Below are positions 1 through 8,618 of a DNA stretch of 64,000 nucleotides, in pieces. Origin of the DNA: an uncultured Flavobacteriaceae bacterium (lineage in GTDB: Bacteria; Bacteroidota; Bacteroidia; Flavobacteriales; Flavobacteriaceae); the NCBI GenBank assembly GCA_943789365.1, contig CALSTV010000001.1, positions 3,185,343-3,249,342 on the forward strand, read 5' to 3'. Position numbers and translations under genes: made by a program. Under the pieces are notes generated by a model, which did not search any database, was not told the origin of the DNA, and saw only the letters and a program-made list of their open reading frames with translations. Each line of letters starts with the position of its first letter. Positions within the stretch are counted from its first letter, which is position 1.

Positions 1-350
1 TTTTCACGAACCTCATCAGTTGTATAACCAATTACATTTAGTTCTCCAATATATGGTAGTCTTATGTTCCCGTGCATGTCAATTGAATAGCCGTTAAAAT
101 AAGAATTACCTCCCTCTCCTTGGCCAGGGTTTTGATCTTGGTCATTTTTAAATAGAGCAACCAATTCTTCATCTTTTGATTTTATGGTAATCGTCAAGAT
201 GTCGTTTACCTGAAGTTTGTAAGGGATTTCATTTATTTTGTAGATGTCTTCTTTTGGAATAGGGTTTCCTTGAAAGTACACTAGTTTTTTATGAGGTACA
301 CAAGAGGTAATAAGGATAGAAAATATTAAGATATACAGGTGTTTGGTCAT
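1..350 (-). CDS. Polysaccharide export lipoprotein (Wza family), N-terminal part
   Basis: The reading frame opens at the ATG complementary to 348-350 and runs off the left edge, so only about 116 residues are visible. They begin with a lipoprotein signal (MTKHLYILIFSILITSC, lipobox Cys at residue 17) followed by VPHKKLVYFQG and the segment YKLQVNDILTITI. That layout is typical of the polysaccharide biosynthesis/export (Poly_export, Wza-like) family, outer-membrane lipoproteins that form the exit channel for capsule or exopolysaccharide. The segment NIRLPYIGELNVIGYTTDEV is the usual start of the next structural repeat. The rest of the gene and any partner Wzc-type kinase lie outside the window. 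Family assignment is from recognised sequence; the exported polymer is unknown. Confidence 0.8.
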   Translation of the reverse strand, partial: MTKHLYILIFSILITSCVPHKKLVYFQGNPIPKEDIYKINEIPYKLQVNDILTITIKSKDEELVALFKNDQDQNPGQGEGGNSYFNGYSIDMHGNIRLPYIGELNVIGYTTDEVRE

Positions 351-443
351 TTTTTCTATTTTCGTTAATTTACAAATATAATTTTTATTGTTTACAAACA
401 GTAAAAATTCTAGTACTTTTGACCGAACTAATTTTCCTTTGTT

Positions 444-1217
444 ATGTATACCCTATGGTCATATATTAAGTATTTGTTGAAATCTACAAACGCCCATGGT
501 GTTCATTCACCTTTTGTCTATGATTTGTTAACAAAATGCTTGTATGTTAAAAGAGAGGAAAAATACAGGCGTTTTGTTGTAAATTATAAACGTTGTTTGT
601 TCAATTCGAAAGAAACTATATTTGTAAAGGATTTTGGAGCTGGGTCAAAGGTTTTTAGTGGGAGTCAAAGGGAGGTTGCTAAAATAGCTAAAGTGGCCTC
701 TATATCTAATAAGAATGCATTGAATTTAATACGTTTGATTTCTTATCTGAAATTGGAAACAATTTTAGAGTTAGGTACTTCGTTAGGTGTAGCAACTGCA
801 GCTATGAGATATGGCAATCCAACATCAAAAATCACAACTTTGGAAGGTTGTGATGCCACTATTGAAGTGGCTAGAAAACAATTTTCGTATTTTAAATTAA
901 AAAATATTGAGGCAATTTCAGGGGAATTTATGAAAACACTTCCATTTGTATTGGAAAACACGAAGTATGATTTGATATATTTTGATGGGAATCATTCAAA
1001 AAATGCAACCTTAACTTATTTTAAAATGGCCTTAGAAGCAAAACACAATACGTCTGTTTTTATATTTGACGATATTCATTGGTCGAGGGAGATGACTGAG
1101 GCATGGGACGAAATTAGAACTCATAAAGATGTTACAGTGAGTATCGATAGTTTTCAATGGGGCATGGTGTTTTTTAGAAAGGAACAAAGAAAAGAGCATT
1201 TTACAATTAGAATTTAA
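444..1217 (+). CDS. Class I SAM-dependent methyltransferase
   Basis: 257 residues with a Rossmann-type methyltransferase core. The glycine-rich motif I reads LELGTSLGVATAAM at about residues 108-121 and is followed by an acidic end of strand 2 (TTLEGC). A later segment YDLIYFDGNHSKNATL and the IFDDIHWSREMTEAW motif resemble O-methyltransferases that use an Asp-rich site. The N-terminal HGVHSPFVYDL motif is shared by a Bacteroidota-specific group of this family. The substrate is not known. The gene stands 12 bases upstream of the cobalamin adenosyltransferase gene and is probably co-transcribed with it. It opens divergently from the export lipoprotein gene. Confidence 0.8.
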   Translation: MYTLWSYIKYLLKSTNAHGVHSPFVYDLLTKCLYVKREEKYRRFVVNYKRCLFNSKETIFVKDFGAGSKVFSGSQREVAKIAKVASISNKNALNLIRLISYLKLETILELGTSLGVATAAMRYGNPTSKITTLEGCDATIEVARKQFSYFKLKNIEAISGEFMKTLPFVLENTKYDLIYFDGNHSKNATLTYFKMALEAKHNTSVFIFDDIHWSREMTEAWDEIRTHKDVTVSIDSFQWGMVFFRKEQRKEHFTIRI

Positions 1218-1229
1218 CAAAAAGAGGTT

Positions 1230-1793
1230 ATGAAGATATATACTAAAACAGGAGATTCGGGGATGACAAGTTTGTATGGCGGAACGAAAGTGTCTAAAGG
1301 GCATATTCGAATCGATTCTTACGGAACCATTGATGAGTTGAATTCATATTTGGGATTAATTCGCGATCAGGAAATTGATAAACGCAGCCATGAATCATTG
1401 GTCAAAATACAAAAAGAACTTTTTTCAATTGGTGCTGTATTGGCAACACCGGAAGATAAGCTCCTTTTGAAAAATCGAATAAAAAGATTGGAGAATTGTG
1501 TAGTTACTCCAGAAATGATTGTTTTTTTAGAAGCGGAGATAGATCATATGGATGCATCTTTGCCTAAGATGACTCATTTTATTTTGCCAGGTGGACATAC
1601 CACTGTGTCATATTGTCATATTGCAAGATGTGTTTGTAGAAGAGCTGAGCGTTTGGTGGTGCTTTTAGCGGAAGAATCATCTGTTGAAATTGAATTACTC
1701 AGTTATATGAACCGACTATCTGACTATCTTTTTGTACTGGCACGGAAATTGACATTAGACCTTAAAGCTGAAGAAATTAAATGGGTTCCTTAG
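1230..1793 (+). CDS. Cob(I)yrinic acid a,c-diamide adenosyltransferase, PduO type
   Basis: 187 residues. The start MKIYTKTGDSGMTSLYGG is the ATP-binding signature of PduO-type ATP:cob(I)alamin adenosyltransferases, and IDSYGTIDELNSYLGL follows as expected. The C-terminal conserved block contains RRAERLVVLL and YMNRLSDYLFVLAR, which supply the cobalamin- and ATP-contacting Arg and Asp residues of the family. The enzyme transfers the adenosyl group of ATP to reduced cobalamin, making coenzyme B12, probably for a methylmalonyl-CoA mutase or ribonucleotide reductase encoded elsewhere. Length matches the family. It follows the methyltransferase gene by 12 bases. No cobalamin riboswitch was seen upstream. 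Confidence 0.92.
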   Translation: MKIYTKTGDSGMTSLYGGTKVSKGHIRIDSYGTIDELNSYLGLIRDQEIDKRSHESLVKIQKELFSIGAVLATPEDKLLLKNRIKRLENCVVTPEMIVFLEAEIDHMDASLPKMTHFILPGGHTTVSYCHIARCVCRRAERLVVLLAEESSVEIELLSYMNRLSDYLFVLARKLTLDLKAEEIKWVP

Positions 1794-1894
1794 TGAATAA
1801 ACACAACGTTCTTTAGATTTAATGAAAACATTGAAAAATACTTGCAATTTTAATAAAAAAAATTATTTTTGCACTAATATAAAAAGGAATAAAA

Positions 1895-2116
1895 ATGTAT
1901 TGGACATTAGAACTAGCATCGTATTTGGCAGACGCACCTTGGCCAGCAACTAAGGATGAGTTGATAGATTTTGCAATTCGAACAGGAGCACCTCTTGAAG
2001 TGGTTGAAAACTTGCAGAGTATGGAAGATGAAGGAGATGCCTATGAATCGATTGTTGAGATATGGCCAGATTACCCAACAGAAGAAGACTATTTCTGGAA
2101 TGAGGATGAATACTAG
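1895..2116 (+). CDS. DUF2795 family small acidic protein
   Basis: 73 residues, strongly acidic towards the C-terminus (ends EEDYFWNEDEY). The sequence MYWTLELASYLADAPWPATKDELIDFAIRTGAP matches the pattern of DUF2795 proteins, a small conserved family that is nearly universal in flavobacteria and is often found next to secA, as here. No function is established. A rho-independent terminator follows at 2137-2165, so it is probably a single-gene transcript. A -7-like box (TATTTTTG, 1864-1871) lies about 24 bases before the ATG. Written out with the 20-base limit in mind: the conserved core is LADAPWPATKDELIDFA. Confidence 0.85.
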   Translation: MYWTLELASYLADAPWPATKDELIDFAIRTGAPLEVVENLQSMEDEGDAYESIVEIWPDYPTEEDYFWNEDEY

Positions 2117-2136
2117 AAAAAAGAATTTAAAACATT

Positions 2137-2165
2137 AAAAAGTCTCTATTGAGGCTTTTTTTTTG
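2137..2165 (+). terminator. Rho-independent terminator after the DUF2795 gene
   Basis: The hairpin AAAAAGTCTC-tatt-GAGGCTTTTT contains one G-T pair and runs into a T tract. It lies 21 bases past the stop codon. Confidence 0.75.
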
Positions 2166-2330
2166 TGTATTTTTGAAGCAGTTTATTATTTTTTATACAA
2201 GTATGGTTAGAAGCTGCTTGTAAAAACAAAAAACCAATATAAATTAATAAGTACGTTGAGTGTTTTGATGATTGAAATTAAAGCGGTTGAAGAGCTCAAT
2301 AAATGATACAAACGAAATAAATTAACACCT

Positions 2331-5300
2331 ATGAGTTTACTAAATTCTGTCCTGAAAATATTTGTTGGGGACAAGCAAAAAAAGGATTTAAAATTGTTAC
2401 AACCGATTGTAACCGAAGTAATGGCTTTTGAAAGCGAGATGAATGCGTTGTCGAATGATGACTTACGTTTAAAATCTATTCAGTTTAAAGAACAGATAAA
2501 AGAAGCTGTTTCCAATTTTGAAGCGCAAATAAAAAGTCTTGAAGAAGAAGCTGAAAACGCACATATCGATAGAAAAGAACAAATTTTCACTGAAATTGAT
2601 AGCTTGAAAGAGGAAGCTTACAAGGCTTCTGAAGTTGTTTTAGATAGAATTATGCCTGAGGCATTCGCAGTAATCAAAGAAACGGCGAAGCGTTTTGCTG
2701 AAAACGATGAAATTATTGTGTCGGCTTCCATATTTGATAGAGAGTTGTCGGCCAATAAGGAATACATACAATTGAATGAAGAGAGTGCAATATGGAAAAG
2801 CTCTTGGGATGCATCTGGAACCGCTGTAGTTTGGGATATGATTCATTACGATGTTCAGTTGATTGGAGGTTCAGTATTGCATAAAGGTAAAATTGCAGAA
2901 ATGATGACAGGTGAAGGGAAAACACTTGTGGGTACCCTTCCTATTTATTTGAATGCATTAACCGGAAAAGGGGTGCATGTAGTTACTGTGAATGACTACC
3001 TGGCAAAAAGAGATGCTGCTTGGATGGGACCTATTTGGGAGTTTCACGGATTACGTGTAGATTGTATAGATTATTATCAGCCAAATTCAGAAGAAAGACG
3101 GCATGCATACAATGCAGATATAACCTACGGTACTAATAATGAATTTGGTTTTGATTATTTGAGAGATAACATGGCACATTCTCAAAAGGATTTAGTTCAA
3201 AGAGCACCAAATTATGCAATTGTAGATGAAGTGGATTCCGTTTTGATTGATGATGCAAGAACTCCTTTGATAATTTCTGGTGCAATTCCAGAAGGTGATC
3301 GTCATGAATTCAATGAATTGAAGCCAAAAGTAAGTGCTATTGAAAAATTGCAACGTCAATATTTGGTAGGCGTATTGGCAGAAGCCAAGAAAAAGATAGC
3401 GGAAGGAGATACCGAAGAAGGTGCTATTTTGTTGCTTAGAGTTTATCGAGGTTTGCCTAAAAATAAAGCACTCATTAAGTTCTTAAGCCAGGAAGGAATA
3501 AAGCAATTGCTTCAAAAGACAGAGAATACCTATATGGCTGATAACAATAGAGAGATGCCGAAAATAGACAAGGAACTCTATTTTGTTATCGATGAAAAGA
3601 ACAACTCGATAGAATTGACAGACAAGGGTATTGCGCATCTTTCAGATGATAAAGAAGGAGATTTCTTTTTGTTACCAGATATTGGTGTTAAAATAGGTGA
3701 AATAGATACTAGTGATCAAAGTGTTGAAGAAAAAGTTGCGGAGAAAGAAGCTTTATACAAAGATTTTAACATTAAAAGTGAACGAATTCATACCCTAAAT
3801 CAATTGTTAAAAGCATATACCTTATTCAAAAAGGATAAAGAGTATGTGGTAATGGACAATAAAGTCAAAATTGTAGACGAACAAACAGGCCGTATCATGG
3901 ACGGTAGGAGGTATTCTGACGGTTTACATCAAGCAATTGAAGCAAAAGAAAATGTGAAAATCGAAGCGGCAACTCAAACATTTGCAACAGTAACCTTACA
4001 GAACTATTTTAGAATGTATCCTAAACTAGGCGGGATGACAGGTACCGCCATAACTGAAGAAGGTGAATTTTGGGAAATTTATAAGTTAGATGTAGTTGAA
4101 ATACCTACGAATAGAGCGTTGTTGAGAGATGACAGAGAAGACCTTGTCTACAAGACTATACGTGAAAAATATAATGCAGTAATTGATGAAATTGTACAGT
4201 TAGTTGAAAAAGGAAGACCTGTACTGGTTGGGACAACTTCGGTTGAAATTTCCGAATTGTTGTCAAGAATGCTGTCTTTACGAAAGATTACTCACAATGT
4301 ATTGAACGCAAAATTACACCAAAAGGAAGCAGATATTGTTTCAGACGCGGGTAAATCTGGTATGGTAACAATTGCTACAAATATGGCTGGACGTGGAACT
4401 GATATTAAATTGTCAGATGAAGTAAAAGCAGCAGGAGGATTGGCTATAATTGGTACAGAAAGACACGACTCCCGTAGGGTTGATAGACAATTAAGAGGAC
4501 GTGCTGGTCGACAAGGTGATGTAGGTTCTTCTCAATTCTATGTTTCTTTAGAAGATCATTTAATGCGTATATTCGGTTCCGATCGTATTGCAAAAATGAT
4601 GGACCGAATGGGCTTGGAAGAAGGTGAGGTAATTCAGCACTCGATGATTTCTAAATCTATCGAACGCGCTCAGAAAAAAGTTGAAGAGAATAACTTCGGA
4701 ATGCGTAAAAGATTGTTGGAGTACGACGATATAATGAATGCTCAAAGAGAGGTAGTTTATAAAAGAAGACGTCATGCTTTAGATGGAAAGCGATTGCAGA
4801 TAGATATTGTCAATATGATATATGATACCTGTGTAGCGGTCGTTCAGACAAATAAAAACTCAGATAATTTCACCAATTTTGAATTTGAATTGATACAATT
4901 CTCTTCAATGGCTAGTCCTTTTTCAAAAGAAGAATTTAAAGACAGGGCTGAGAATGAGTTGATAGATGAACTCTATAATAAAGTATATGCGCATTATCAG
5001 GATAAAGTAGGTAGGAATATGCAAGCGGCTTTTCCGGTTATTAAAAATGTTTTTGAAAATGAAGGGGATAAATATGAGCGTATAGTGGTTCCTTTTACGG
5101 ATGGAACAAAAACACTACAGATTGTTACAAACCTGAAGGATGCATATGAATCGGAAGGAAAAGGATTGATGAGTGATTTTGAGAAAAACATTACATTGGC
5201 TATAATCGACGAAACTTGGAAAAACCATCTAAGAAAAATGGATGATTTGAAACAGTCGGTACAAAATGCATCTTATGAACAAAAAGATCCATTGTTGATT

Positions 5301-5666
5301 TATAAATTTGAAGCTTTCGAATTGTTTAAAGGGATGTTAGATACGGTAAATAGAGATGTACTGTCATTCTTATTTAAAGGTGAATTGCCTTCACAAAATG
5401 CAAATCAAATTTCAGAAGCTCAAGAACGAAAAAGAGAAAAATTGAATTTGAGTAAAGAAGAAGTTCAAAACGTAAGTCAAGCTTCAAACGGACATCAAAC
5501 GCAGGAAGTTCAGCCCCAAGAAACCATTATCCGTGAGGAAAGAAAAATAGGGAGAAATGAACGCGTTACGATCAAGAATGTAATGAATGGAGAAAACAAG
5601 GAAGTAAAATACAAACAAGCCATACCAATGCTAGATAAAGGAGATTGGGTATTGGTAGAAGATTAA
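2331..5666 (+). CDS. secA: Preprotein translocase ATPase SecA
   Basis: 1111 residues. SecA is the ATP-driven motor that pushes unfolded preproteins through SecYEG. Visible motifs are Walker A MTGEGKTLVGTLP (about residue 188), the DEAD-box equivalent VDEVDSVLIDDARTPL, the GGMTGTA preprotein cross-linking domain motif, and the NBD2 signature TNMAGRGTDIKL followed by GTERHDSRRVDRQLRGRAGRQGD. The protein is longer than the roughly 900-residue Escherichia coli enzyme. There is extra sequence in the N-terminal region and after the DEAD motif, as usual in Bacteroidota. The C-terminus lacks the Cys-rich zinc-binding tail and ends DKGDWVLVED. The gene has its own palindromic terminator at 5672-5700. 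Confidence 0.98.
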   Translation: MSLLNSVLKIFVGDKQKKDLKLLQPIVTEVMAFESEMNALSNDDLRLKSIQFKEQIKEAVSNFEAQIKSLEEEAENAHIDRKEQIFTEIDSLKEEAYKASEVVLDRIMPEAFAVIKETAKRFAENDEIIVSASIFDRELSANKEYIQLNEESAIWKSSWDASGTAVVWDMIHYDVQLIGGSVLHKGKIAEMMTGEGKTLVGTLPIYLNALTGKGVHVVTVNDYLAKRDAAWMGPIWEFHGLRVDCIDYYQPNSEERRHAYNADITYGTNNEFGFDYLRDNMAHSQKDLVQRAPNYAIVDEVDSVLIDDARTPLIISGAIPEGDRHEFNELKPKVSAIEKLQRQYLVGVLAEAKKKIAEGDTEEGAILLLRVYRGLPKNKALIKFLSQEGIKQLLQKTENTYMADNNREMPKIDKELYFVIDEKNNSIELTDKGIAHLSDDKEGDFFLLPDIGVKIGEIDTSDQSVEEKVAEKEALYKDFNIKSERIHTLNQLLKAYTLFKKDKEYVVMDNKVKIVDEQTGRIMDGRRYSDGLHQAIEAKENVKIEAATQTFATVTLQNYFRMYPKLGGMTGTAITEEGEFWEIYKLDVVEIPTNRALLRDDREDLVYKTIREKYNAVIDEIVQLVEKGRPVLVGTTSVEISELLSRMLSLRKITHNVLNAKLHQKEADIVSDAGKSGMVTIATNMAGRGTDIKLSDEVKAAGGLAIIGTERHDSRRVDRQLRGRAGRQGDVGSSQFYVSLEDHLMRIFGSDRIAKMMDRMGLEEGEVIQHSMISKSIERAQKKVEENNFGMRKRLLEYDDIMNAQREVVYKRRRHALDGKRLQIDIVNMIYDTCVAVVQTNKNSDNFTNFEFELIQFSSMASPFSKEEFKDRAENELIDELYNKVYAHYQDKVGRNMQAAFPVIKNVFENEGDKYERIVVPFTDGTKTLQIVTNLKDAYESEGKGLMSDFEKNITLAIIDETWKNHLRKMDDLKQSVQNASYEQKDPLLIYKFEAFELFKGMLDTVNRDVLSFLFKGELPSQNANQISEAQERKREKLNLSKEEVQNVSQASNGHQTQEVQPQETIIREERKIGRNERVTIKNVMNGENKEVKYKQAIPMLDKGDWVLVED

Positions 5667-5671
5667 TTGAT

Positions 5672-5700
5672 AAAGCGAAGTATTAATACTTCGCTTTTTT
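5672..5700 (+). terminator. Terminator after secA
   Basis: A perfect palindrome (AAAGCGAAGTATT and its complement, 5672-5697) runs into TTTT six bases after the secA stop. Confidence 0.85.
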
Positions 5701-5769
5701 TATGTCTTTATAATGTTATATTGAAAAACTACTATGTTTTTTGTAAATTTATTCTCAAAACAATACCCA

Positions 5770-6450
5770 ATGAGTCAATTACCGGAATCCGCAATTCGTT
5801 TTTTAAAACAATTAAAAAAGAACAACAATAGAGATTGGTTTGAAAAAAATAAGTTAGCTTTTAAAGAAGAGGAAGCAAAATTAAAAATATTCTATAGCAA
5901 TGTTTTGGATGATTTGACTAAAATTGACAACATTGATAAAATGAAAATTTTTAGAATCTATCGTGATGTTCGCTTTTCAAAAGACAAAACTCCCTACAAT
6001 ATTCATAGAAGTGTTAGTTTTTCGAGAGCCACTGAAAAGTTACGAGGCGGTTATTATTTACGTATAGAGCCTGGGAAATCTATGGTGGCAGGTGGTTTTT
6101 TTCAGCCCAATTCTAAAGATTTACTGAGAATTAGAAAAGAATTCGAGACGGATGCTTCGGAGGCAAGAAGAATTTTTAATGACGATAACTTTGTCAAGCT
6201 TTTTGGAAATATAGAAGGAGATGAAGTAAAATCTGCTCCAAGAGGGTTTGACAAAACACATCCATCTATAGATTTGATTCGGAAAAAGTCCTTTATTGTA
6301 ACTAGGAATTTTACTGATTCCGAGGTGCTTGCTTCAGATTTTAAAGATGAAATTATTGAATCCTATGGCGCTTTAAGACCATTTTTTGATTATATGAGTG
6401 ATATCCTTACAACTGATTTGAACGGGATTAGCGTTCTAAAAAACGAGTAA
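5770..6450 (+). CDS. DUF2461 family protein (TIGR02453)
   Basis: 226 residues. The core SAIRFLKQLKKNNNRDWF, KIFRIYRDVRFSKDKTPY and GGYYLRIEPGKSMVAGGFF segments are the hallmark of the DUF2461/TIGR02453 family, whose function is unknown. An upstream in-frame ATG at 5734 would add 12 residues, but a likely promoter occupies that stretch: TTG at 5722 and a -7 box TATGTTTTTTG ending near 5742. The ATG at 5770 (MSQLPESAI) is therefore preferred. It follows the secA terminator closely but should be separately transcribed. Confidence 0.85.
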   Translation: MSQLPESAIRFLKQLKKNNNRDWFEKNKLAFKEEEAKLKIFYSNVLDDLTKIDNIDKMKIFRIYRDVRFSKDKTPYNIHRSVSFSRATEKLRGGYYLRIEPGKSMVAGGFFQPNSKDLLRIRKEFETDASEARRIFNDDNFVKLFGNIEGDEVKSAPRGFDKTHPSIDLIRKKSFIVTRNFTDSEVLASDFKDEIIESYGALRPFFDYMSDILTTDLNGISVLKNE

Positions 6451-6617
6451 GTTAAAGCGTGTTCCGTTCAAACTGAACAAACTTTTAAAATTAATTACTT
6501 TCCTTTCAGACCAACGAGTATTGTGACGCTGTGCCATAAATCACTTTCTAAGGACTAGAGTGTAAAGTTGGCAATTGAGAAAGATATGTACTAGCTACAT
6601 TCTGCACGATTAATTTA

Positions 6618-7070
6618 CTAACTAATAAGTTTGGCTAATAATTCATTTAAGATAAAAATTTCTTTTGAAGATAAATTCTTGGTCATGTTTTCATTTAATG
6701 AATTGAGTTTATAGTCTATTCTATTTAACAATCGTATTCCTTCTCTAGTTATTCTAATGGCAATTTTTCTTTTATTGTCTTTACGAACGCTTTTTGTTAC
6801 CAACTCCTTAATAACTAACTTGTCTATAAGTCGTGTTGTATTAGACATTCTTGAAATCATATGTTGATGCACTTCAGACAATGATGCTGGTATTCCTTTT
6901 CTAGCTTTTAAGACTCTTAATATAGAATACTGTTGTGGAGATAGATCGTAATTTTTAAAAAATGAAATGTTCTTTTCCGTTACCCAATTGTTAGTAACCA
7001 GAATGTTTGAAACGGTTTTGTTGTAGATATTAGTTGTAGTATTTGTTGGGGCTAATTTTTTTAATAACAT
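6618..7070 (-). CDS. MarR-family transcriptional regulator
   Basis: 150 residues with the MarR winged helix-turn-helix architecture. LSPQQYSILRVLKARKGIPASLSEVHQHM is the entry to the DNA-binding domain, the recognition helix is around SRMSNTTRLIDKLVIKELV, and the wing is KDNKRKIAIRITREGIRLL. Such proteins are usually dimeric repressors released by small ligands or oxidants. It is divergent from the yceI-like gene, and palindromes with the common core TGTA-N2-TACA in the shared intergenic region (7335-7356, 7464-7473) are good operator candidates. Control of the YceI gene is inferred from that arrangement. No ligand can be guessed. Confidence 0.88.
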   Translation of the reverse strand: MLLKKLAPTNTTTNIYNKTVSNILVTNNWVTEKNISFFKNYDLSPQQYSILRVLKARKGIPASLSEVHQHMISRMSNTTRLIDKLVIKELVTKSVRKDNKRKIAIRITREGIRLLNRIDYKLNSLNENMTKNLSSKEIFILNELLAKLIS

Positions 7071-7488
7071 AATAAAATAGGTTTTTTGAAAAGTGTTTAA
7101 CTGCGTTTTAAACTAATAGATGTTGCCATTAGCCGAAACCATATATACAATTGAAAGCATGTCATACAACGATAAACTTTCGAAAATGGTAGTATAAAAT
7201 GAATTGGAGTAAAAATTTTATTTTCTTTCCGACGATACGACGAACCGCAAATTGGACATTGTTTTAACATTTAACATAGGATTATTGACGAATATACAAA
7301 AATAACCCCAACAAATGTTAATATATGTAATTTATATAGTTGTATGTACAACTATAACCTATTGGTTTTAGGGAGTATAGTTAGATAGTTAAAAGAGAAA
7401 TAAAAAAATGGAAAGAATTGTTTACTATATCAAATAAATATGTATATTTGTACAAACAAAATATGTAGGTACAATTAAAATTATTAAA
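7071..7488. promoter_or_regulatory. Divergent marR/yceI intergenic region
   Basis: This 418-base stretch has no credible gene. On the minus strand a -7-like box TATTTTTG lies at 7297-7304, which could serve the MarR gene. Just upstream of it is the near-perfect palindrome TATAGTTGTA-TG-TACAACTATA (7335-7356, 10-base arms). On the plus strand a promoter for the YceI gene is seen as TTG at 7418-7420 and TATATTTG at 7443-7450. A second element, TGTA-GG-TACA (7464-7473), lies just past the expected start of transcription. A shorter TTTGTACAAA overlaps the end of the -7 box. Confidence 0.55.
7335..7356. promoter_or_regulatory. Candidate MarR operator palindrome
   Basis: Arms TATAGTTGTA and TACAACTATA are exact complements separated by TG. 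The inner core TTGTA-N2-TACAA is echoed as TGTA-GG-TACA at 7464-7473, immediately before the YceI gene. It sits upstream of the probable marR promoter. Binding by the adjacent MarR protein is inference. Confidence 0.5.
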
Positions 7489-8064
7489 ATGAAAAGAAAA
7501 ATGCTCAAATCACTAGCGCTCGTTATCATAGCGGCTTTAACAGTCTCATTTACGACAATTAAAAAAGAAACAAAAAAAATCAATGTTGAAAAAAGTTCCA
7601 TTGAATGGGTTGGAAAGAAAATTACAGGTCAGCACAGCGGAGTAATCGCCGTGAAAGAAGGGAGTTTAAAGTTTAAAAACAACAAACTGGTAGGCGGTGT
7701 AGTTATAGTTAATATGACTTCATTAACTGTGACAGATCTTTCTGGAGATTATAAAAATAAACTTGAAAGACATTTAAAATCAGATGATTTCTTTGGTGTT
7801 GATAAATTTGAAACTTCCACGTTAACAATTAACAAAGTAACTGGTGAAAACGGTTCGTTTTTAGTTAATGGAGATATTACTATTAAAGGTATTACAAAGC
7901 CAATTTCTTTTGATATGACTGTAAATGACAACACAGCAACAGCAGAATTAAAAATCGACAGAACTCAATTTGGTATACGATACGGTTCTGCTAGTTTTTT
8001 CGATGACTTACAAGACAAAGCTATCAATAACGAATTTGAATTGAAAGTGCAATTGAGTATCTAA
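7489..8064 (+). CDS. YceI-like lipocalin-fold protein
   Basis: 191 residues with a Sec signal peptide (MKRKMLKSLALVIIAALTVSF), so the product is periplasmic. The mature part shows the YceI pattern: SSIEWVGKKITGQHSGVI, HLKSDDFFGVDKFETSTLTI, GDITIKGITKPISFDMTV and IDRTQFGIRYGSASFFDDL. YceI proteins form a beta-barrel that binds long isoprenoid-like lipids, and members are often induced by stress. The position opposite a MarR gene, with operator-like sites over the promoter, suggests regulated expression. Length and motifs are complete. A shared bidirectional terminator follows at 8091-8127. Confidence 0.92.
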   Translation: MKRKMLKSLALVIIAALTVSFTTIKKETKKINVEKSSIEWVGKKITGQHSGVIAVKEGSLKFKNNKLVGGVVIVNMTSLTVTDLSGDYKNKLERHLKSDDFFGVDKFETSTLTINKVTGENGSFLVNGDITIKGITKPISFDMTVNDNTATAELKIDRTQFGIRYGSASFFDDLQDKAINNEFELKVQLSI

Positions 8065-8090
8065 ATCAACAAAAGAATTACTTTTCAATA

Positions 8091-8127
8091 AAAACCTTAG
8101 AAGTAAAATACTTTTAAGGTTTTTTTA
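8091..8127. terminator. Bidirectional terminator between yceI-like and DUF3817 genes
   Basis: The inverted repeat AAAACCTTA...TAAGGTTTT, with an inner AAGTA/TACTT stem, is flanked by T runs on both strands. It separates two convergent genes. Confidence 0.7.
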
Positions 8128-8439
8128 TGCGGTACTTTTTTTTAAATATTTAGTGTCTGCATAGAATGTGCCGAAAGGAACTATTGATAAAAGTACTAAG
8201 AATACCAAAGTTAGATAAGACCATTTTTTTTTATACTTAAATACAAAAACAAATGCAATATATAGTAAAAATAATAAGCCATGTATCATACCTGTTATTT
8301 GGACCATTTCAGGTGCGTTAAATAGATATTTTAAAGGCATTGCAATACCTAATAGTAGCAATAATGAAATTCCTTCCAAAAAACCTGTAATTCTAAACAG
8401 TTTAATTCCAATCATTTGTTTTTTTGCAAAGATAGCCAT
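8125..8439 (-). CDS. DUF3817 family membrane protein
   Basis: 104 residues with three hydrophobic segments: GFLEGISLLLLLGIAMPLKY, MVQITGMIHGLLFLLYIAFV and SYLTLVFLVLLSIVPFGTF. The EGISLLLLLGIAMPLKY and HGLLFLLYIAFVF pattern is characteristic of DUF3817, a small integral membrane family of unknown function that also occurs fused to transporters. Two starts are possible: ATG at 8439 or at 8415 (MIGIKLFRITGFLEG). The second fits the family start better. It is transcribed towards the YceI gene and shares its terminator. Confidence 0.82.
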   Translation of the reverse strand: MAIFAKKQMIGIKLFRITGFLEGISLLLLLGIAMPLKYLFNAPEMVQITGMIHGLLFLLYIAFVFVFKYKKKWSYLTLVFLVLLSIVPFGTFYADTKYLKKSTA

Positions 8440-8578
8440 TAATAAGAAATAATAATGAGAACTATGATAAAGTTAAGGAGTGGAATTATTGTTTAAACAG
8501 CGAAGTTTTTGTTTGCAAAAAAAACAGTTTGATGAGGAATTAACCTTTTAGAAGCTGTTATTTATTTAATGGTTTACG

Positions 8579-8586
8579 TATATTTG
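8579..8586 (+). promoter_or_regulatory. -7 box of the pheT promoter
   Basis: TATATTTG lies 33 bases before the pheT ATG, matching the Bacteroidota TAnnTTTG element. A clear -33 element was not found. Confidence 0.5.
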
Positions 8587-8618
8587 CCGCCTATTATTAC
8601 GAACTTTATTTCGCAAAA

